From: Torymus aiolomorphi
Lineage: Eukaryota > Arthropoda > Insecta > Hymenoptera > Torymidae
Length of the DNA stretch: 64,000 nucleotides
NCBI GenBank assembly: GCA_036365515.1
Contig: CM070873.1
Location: 83,711,948-83,775,947, forward strand
Reading direction: 5' to 3'
The notes beneath the pieces were generated by a model. It had not been told where the DNA came from, did no database searches, and saw nothing but the letters and a program-made list of their open reading frames with translations. Shown one piece after another: positions 61,150-64,000 of the stretch. Positions within the stretch are counted from its first letter, which is position 1; each line of letters begins with the position of its first letter. A program made the translations under genes and the position numbers.

Positions 61150-63035
61150 CTTTGGTAGTAATTTTGGCCACTAGCTACAATTAACAAGATTATTAGACCA
61201 CTACCATTAGCTGCTTTCACCAATAATTTATTATTATTAAAATTAAATAAAAAGAATGAATTGAAAGAAAAATTATTCAAATAAGTCATGGTACAATTTG
61301 TACCATGCCACACTTAACTTCTTAAATGTTTTCAGGATATTGACAAATATTAATTAAAAAAAAAATTTTTATGTCCTTTTGCCACTAAAAAGCGGACATT
61401 TTGACGGTGCTACAACGTTTTGTGCTATCTAAGCACTCTTCCGTATAAATGAACTCAGGACTTGTAGAAATATTTCTTAATTTTTAAATCAAGGGCCATA
61501 AGTATTTCAGCATTGCTGCCAACTTTAATCAGAACCAAAAAATTTTCCATCTGATTGTGAGTTAGGTAGCACCTTTTTCAAGCGGCTTTTGAGTTAGAAC
61601 CATTTTATTCGAAAACGACCATTTAAAAAATTTTAATAAGTCAGCTAAATCAGCGAGCTGATTAACGCAATAGTAATCATTAAAATAATTCTATTCTCTA
61701 ATTTCTTCTTCTTTATAGTAGACTGGTATCAGTGAAAATACGGCCATTATCAACGTAATGTCTGATTTATATTTCTCACGCACACAAGCGCTATCTCCCA
61801 AGTAGAAATTGCCTCCGGCATGTCTGACCAGATATGTTGGCCTTGAAAAGGTACGTCTATTCCGGGCCTGCACAGGCTTCTACTTTTGCTGATTCAGGAA
61901 AATGAGTTCCTGTACATGAAAATACATATAGAATAATAACGTTTTCCGCACGAACGAAACGAGAGAGAAAAGCAGGTCGTTGGAAGGGGTACCTAAGCGA
62001 AACTATTGAAGCGTTCATGGTAGTGGGAAAGAGTAGCTTCGGAGGCTATTGCGTGTATTACTATATATATCGAAAATAATCTAAAATACATAAAAAATCA
62101 GTATTTAAATATATATAAATAGATTTTTCGAAACTTGTTGTCATGAAATAATGTTATATTTATATAGCTACACATATTATACAAATGACATAATGAATTG
62201 TATTTGTGGTTACGCAGTTATATCGTTTATTTAGTAACTTCCCGTGTTGGAGACATAGTAAAAGTATCGCTGCTTCTAGAAGTACCCGTGTCTCAGAGAT
62301 GGCGCCTACAGCGTGCACATAGTGAATACCACTAGAGCAGAATAATCATTAAAGTTATGATTTTGAAGTAAGAGTGGTATAAATAAACTCGGCAAAGAAG
62401 AAGAATGTGTTGAAATCCTCTCTAAGAATGACAGCCGCAAGTAGTGGCTCATTTAAAAACTCGATGTGATTCGTCATTTGAAAACAGCGCGAATATTTGA
62501 ATTTTGAAAGAAGTACTAAATAATTTGATAGAACTACAAAAAAACATTTGATTTTTTGCTTAAAAAATGTATCTAATTATCTTATCATTTAAACTAATTA
62601 AAATTATATCATATTGGAAAATAGTATTCATAACCTCAAAAACAAAACGGTACGCGCGAAGCGCTTTTGAATTTTTCTGGTAAAAAGAAAAAAATAAAAC
62701 TGATGTTGGCAAAAGAAGAATCATTGAAGATATATATAACTTGATTATTGACTTAATGATTATCTGCAAATTATTTTAAATCAGGCATTTTCCAGCCCTG
62801 TTACGGACATAATATTTTTCAATAGCCGGTCAGGGCTATAACTTCAGGCATTGTTCTCAATTGTTTACTTTGAGTGCTGCGTCTATACAAAGCCTGCATA
62901 AAGCCTCCTCACATGCCTACTCTGGGCCTGTAAAGGCGCCAGTGCTGGACCGGTCTAAGATCTTTAGGTACCAGTACAGGGCCTGATGTCACCCTAATTC
63001 GCTTTTTACTCCAGCTATGATGGTTATACTATAGT
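61150..63035. other. Unique AT-rich flank, no gene recognised
   Basis: About 1.9 kb with only short ORFs that lack domain signs. Scattered GC-richer pieces (about 61790-61880, 62270-62330 and 62790-62990, with recurring GGGCCTG...AGGC strings) look like decayed dispersed elements. No RNA gene was recognised. Confidence 0.4.
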
Positions 63036-63322
63036 TCCAGAGCGCATGCGCCAAATATTCGAGGTTTTCGAGATATTCGAGAAAATGAACATGGCGTCGA
63101 AACAGGGGCGATATATTCACACCGGCTATTAGCTACTCTATTTTGTTTTAGCAGCGGGAATAAAAATCGTTACATATTGGCGCTGTGTGTAACTATAAAC
63201 AATTCTTTACACGAATTGTGTTAAATATTTTGCATTTTTTAGTATATACTTCTTGATTTGATCATATCTGTAAAGTATATCTTGTTGTTGTGATTGTTTC
63301 CCGTACATAATTGAAAGGAATC
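63036..63322 (+). promoter_or_regulatory. Candidate promoter and 5' UTR
   Basis: GCGCATGCGC at 63042-63051 is a perfect 10-bp palindrome matching the core of NRF-1-type sites. It is followed by three TTCGAG copies (about 63058-63085) and AACATGGCG. The next 230 bp are AT-rich, as an insect 5' UTR could be, and lead to a candidate start codon at 63323. The known role of GCGCATGCGC in broadly expressed promoters is from other animals; its use here is inference. Confidence 0.25.
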
Positions 63323-63378
63323 ATGGGTAGTAAAAAAAACAAATCCACAACGACAAGAAAAAGAATAGCAAAAAACGC
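63323..63378 (+). CDS. Candidate first coding exon (partial gene)
   Basis: ATGG at 63323 opens an 18-codon Lys/Arg-rich frame (MGSKKNKSTTRKRIAKN) that runs to a consensus 5' splice site, GC|GTAAGTA, at 63379. The exon ends in phase 2. If the intron is not removed, TAA follows at once. The best acceptor by eye, TTTCTTTTACTTCAATAG ending at about 63646, gives a stop within three codons, so exon 2 may lie further on or outside the window. The basic N-terminus resembles nucleolar or ribosome-related proteins only in composition. No family is assigned. Confidence 0.25.
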
Positions 63379-63384
63379 GTAAGT

Positions 63385-64000
63385 AATATTGACAATATTT
63401 AAAAAATTATGGCCACTGTAAATAGTCATGATTATTTCGAAAGATCCAGAGTTCTTAGGAAACAGTTCCATTTTATATAAATCAATTTCACTATATGAAA
63501 ACAATAAATTATTATGCAATCATTTATATCATAGTAACCTCCATTTTGAGGTTATGTCATATAATTTTATTTCTTGGGTAATAAATCGATAGCAAGATAT
63601 TTCATTGGTTTTGACCTTCTACACTATTTCTTTTACTTCAATAGCAGAGCTTGAAGTATTTTCATTATGGAGTACACATGCCCAGAGAAGAGTAGGATTT
63701 AGTATTTCGATAATAACGCGTAATTCAGAGGTAAACTCAATTGCATAAACATTGCAATAGTTAGAAATTTAAAAAAGCCTTTGATATACCTGCTATTGTT
63801 AAAGAAACAGTACACAACGGTCAGAAGTATAATTGCATGGAATTCCATAAGAGTTATACCGTTTTCCCACACAGCCCCTCAATTATTCCCTCAGGAGAAA
63901 GGGACACTACATAAGCGCAGCGATGCACTACCTTGTGCTGTGCTGCACCTGCTCAGGTCGTGTTGTTCGGTTACTATATTCTTATCAATCTCCATAATAT
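63385..64000. other. AT-rich terminal segment, nothing certain
   Basis: Probable intron or intergenic DNA. A small perfect inverted repeat (AACCTC-CATTTT-GAGGTT, 63536-63553) is present. No RNA gene, domain or repeat family was recognised. Confidence 0.4.

Noticed and set aside
63262..63519. Minus-strand 85-codon ORF rich in hydrophobic residues
   Set aside because: It overlaps the better-supported + strand ATG and donor, and AT-rich DNA easily gives hydrophobic translations; no family resemblance.

Overview
This is eukaryotic, repeat-dominated, AT-rich DNA, most likely from an insect. A Ty3/Gypsy retrotransposon, several fold-back or MITE-like elements and a very large AT-rich satellite fit insect pericentromeric or heterochromatic DNA. 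Hymenoptera is only a guess from the overall look. I see no bacterial or viral gene organisation, no CRISPR array and no rRNA or tRNA gene.

Layout. (1) 1-5860 is a patchwork of non-coding repeats: a CpG-rich patch (about 360-1320), a 459-bp fold-back element (1785-2243), a 20-bp minisatellite (3012-3132), three copies of a dispersed motif, a 2.3-kb inverted-repeat element (3279-5611) with a TGAG-rich interior, and a 143-bp TIR element (5713-5855). (2) 5861-about 11602 is the 5' part of a Ty3/Gypsy element: 5' LTR, primer-binding site, leader, gag with two in-frame amber stops, a -1 frameshift signal, then protease and reverse transcriptase. Pol is cut inside its RT/RNase H connection, so RNase H, integrase and the 3' LTR are absent. 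(3) 11601-14810 is an array of about 292-bp TIR-bounded units. Forward copies lie left of a unique spacer and reverse copies right of it. The units share their ends with the 143-bp element left of the LTR. (4) 14811-about 59805 is about 45 kb of head-to-tail 127-128-bp AT-rich satellite (roughly 340 monomers). It is broken once near its left end by about 530 bp of unique sequence holding a decayed ORF. Three monomer classes alternate in dimeric and trimeric order. Longer, older-looking monomers survive only at the edges. (5) 59806-64000 is unique and dispersed-repeat DNA: a 189-bp MITE, an inverted-repeat element carrying hammerhead-like motifs, and near the end a possible promoter plus first coding exon on the + strand.

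No intact protein-coding host gene can be supported. The only convincing coding sequence is the decayed gag-pol. The many short ORFs over 14.8-59.7 kb are translations of satellite monomers.

The most interesting points are the edge-versus-core structure of the satellite and its private-variant blocks, the conversion of a TIR element into an inverted tandem array with palindromic unit junctions, the slippery site with a possible pseudoknot at the gag-pol junction, the altered protease motifs, and the 2.3-kb inverted-repeat element.
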